A DNA stretch of 14,328 nucleotides. Origin: Azonexaceae bacterium. GTDB taxonomy: Bacteria; Pseudomonadota; Gammaproteobacteria; Burkholderiales; Rhodocyclaceae. The stretch covers positions 1 through 14,328 of the forward strand of contig SSTB01000304.1 of assembly GCA_009469665.1 (NCBI GenBank). Reading direction: 5' to 3'. The notes under the pieces were generated by a model. It ran no database searches and had not been told where the DNA came from. It worked only from the letters and a program-made list of their open reading frames with translations. Made by a program: the position numbers and the translations under genes. This document shows, piece by piece, positions 13,387 through 14,328 of the stretch; position 1 is the stretch's first letter, and every line of letters begins with the position of its first letter.

Positions 13387-14328
13387 GTGCGCCTCTTTCG
13401 CCTCCTCAAGATCGTCTCCGTCGCCAGCCGCTACGGCCTGGACGAGATGGTCCTCGAACACGAACCCACGGGCTCGCTCGTCCGCCTCACCAACGCCTTG
13501 CAATTCTGGCGCCGCCTCGCGGAACCCAGGGCGGTACGCCTGCGCCTGGCCCTGGAGGCTCTGGGGCCGATCTTCGTCAAGTTCGGTCAGGTGCTGTCCA
13601 CCCGTCGCGACCTCATGCCGACGGATATCGCCGACGAACTGGCCAAGCTGCAGGACCGGGTGCCGCCCTTCGATTCGCAGCTCGCCCTCAAGGAAATCGA
13701 GAAGGCCTACGGCCGGCCCGCTAGCGAGGTCTTCGCCGAGTTCGATCCGACGCCCATCGCTTCCGCTTCCATCGCCCAGGTGCATTTCGCCCGCCTGAAG
13801 CCCGAAGACGGCGGCCACGAGGTGGCGGTCAAGATTCTGCGGCCCAACATGCTATCGGTCATCGAGCACGACCTGGCCCTCATGGACACCCTGGCACTGC
13901 TTCTCGAAAAGCTGTGGTCCGATGGCAAGCGGCTGAAGCCCCGGGAAGTAGTGGCCGAGTTCGCCAAGTACCTGCACGACGAACTGGACCTCATGCGGGA
14001 AGCGGCCAATGCGTCCCAGCTCCGGCGCAATTTCACCGACTCCGACCTGCTCATCGTGCCCGAGGTCCATTGGGATTTCTGCACTTCCACGGTGATGGTC
14101 ATGGAACGCATGGTCGGCACGCCGATTTCCCAGACCGACCGCCTGCGGGAGCAGGGCATCGACATGCAAAAGCTCTCCGCGGCCGGGGTGGAAATCTTCT
14201 TCACCCAGGTCTTCCGCGACGGCTTCTTCCACGCCGACATGCACCCGGGCAACATTTTCGTCGCCCCCGACGGCCGCTATATCGCGCTGGATTTCGGCAT
14301 CGTCGGCACCCTCACCGATAGCGACAAG
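13387..14328 (+). CDS. ubiB: UbiB, ubiquinone biosynthesis ABC1/ADCK-type ATPase, 3' end outside window
   Basis: Reading from the GTG at 13387 gives 314 codons open to the window edge, about 60% of a roughly 500-550 residue UbiB. Family motifs are [14 protein letters not shown] (65-78, the KxGQ region) and the Ala-rich loop ASASIAQVH (125-133), which replaces the kinase Gly loop. VAVKILRP (147-153, K149), [10 protein letters not shown] (280-289) and DFGIVG (302-307) follow. UbiB proteins are membrane-linked atypical kinases/ATPases needed for coenzyme Q synthesis. The C-terminal membrane helices would lie outside the window. The GTG is chosen because [20 protein letters not shown] aligns with the UbiB N-terminus; no Shine-Dalgarno is visible. 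Confidence 0.95.
   Translation, partial: MRLFRLLKIVSVASRYGLDEMVLEHEPTGSLVRLTNALQFWRRLAEPRAVRLRLALEALGPIFVKFGQVLSTRRDLMPTDIADELAKLQDRVPPFDSQLALKEIEKAYGRPASEVFAEFDPTPIASASIAQVHFARLKPEDGGHEVAVKILRPNMLSVIEHDLALMDTLALLLEKLWSDGKRLKPREVVAEFAKYLHDELDLMREAANASQLRRNFTDSDLLIVPEVHWDFCTSTVMVMERMVGTPISQTDRLREQGIDMQKLSAAGVEIFFTQVFRDGFFHADMHPGNIFVAPDGRYIALDFGIVGTLTDSDK

Overview
The window is GC-rich chromosomal DNA that is almost fully coded, with short spacers and many 1-4 base gene overlaps. The gene content and order suggest a betaproteobacterium, most likely in the Rhodocyclales (Dechloromonas/Azospira/Accumulibacter type). Two groupings point there: yicC divergent from a Ser/Thr kinase-phosphatase pair that leads into rph-rdgB-hemW, and argS-SPOR protein-dsbA-SDR-thiS-thiG-trmB. 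The assignment rests on recall of gene families and order, not on a search. I saw no tRNA, rRNA, CRISPR array, transposase or phage gene.

Left region (1-5322). yicC runs leftward and loses its last few codons at the window edge. An 80-base divergent spacer carries a candidate promoter whose -35/-10 spacer is almost exactly filled by a palindrome. From it runs a rightward operon: a Ser/Thr kinase with an HLD catalytic loop, a PP2C phosphatase, RNase PH (rph), the ITP/XTP pyrophosphatase (rdgB) and HemW. All junctions overlap or lie within a few bases. The kinase and phosphatase can act as an on/off signalling pair. rph and rdgB handle RNA ends and nucleotide-pool cleaning, and hemW is a heme chaperone.

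Middle region (5323-7562). This is the least conventional part. It holds a 63-codon leftward gene for an Arg-rich protein, then a 160-base palindromic element (A) with terminal inverted repeats that ends on the stop codon of a ychJ-type SEC-C gene. Next come rdgC, a 91-residue unknown with a strong Shine-Dalgarno, and a second palindromic element (B) that fills the spacer to trmB and includes the trmB stop codon. Both elements look like non-autonomous mobile or REP/MITE-type repeats.

Right region (7563-14328). A leftward cluster reads argS, SPOR-domain protein, dsbA, SDR, thiS, thiG, trmB. thiS-thiG supplies the sulfur carrier and synthase for the thiamin thiazole, and trmB makes m7G46 in tRNA. 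trmB appears to carry a 27-base in-frame insertion of a palindromic repeat, adding nine residues near its C-terminus. A nested hairpin sits between thiS and thiG. argS is divergent from ubiB (ubiquinone biosynthesis), which runs off the right edge.

No gene cluster here looks like a new defence or metabolic system. The more unusual signals are small-scale: the palindromic elements at stop codons, the repeat inside trmB, the promoter palindrome, a possible leader peptide and two small unknown proteins.
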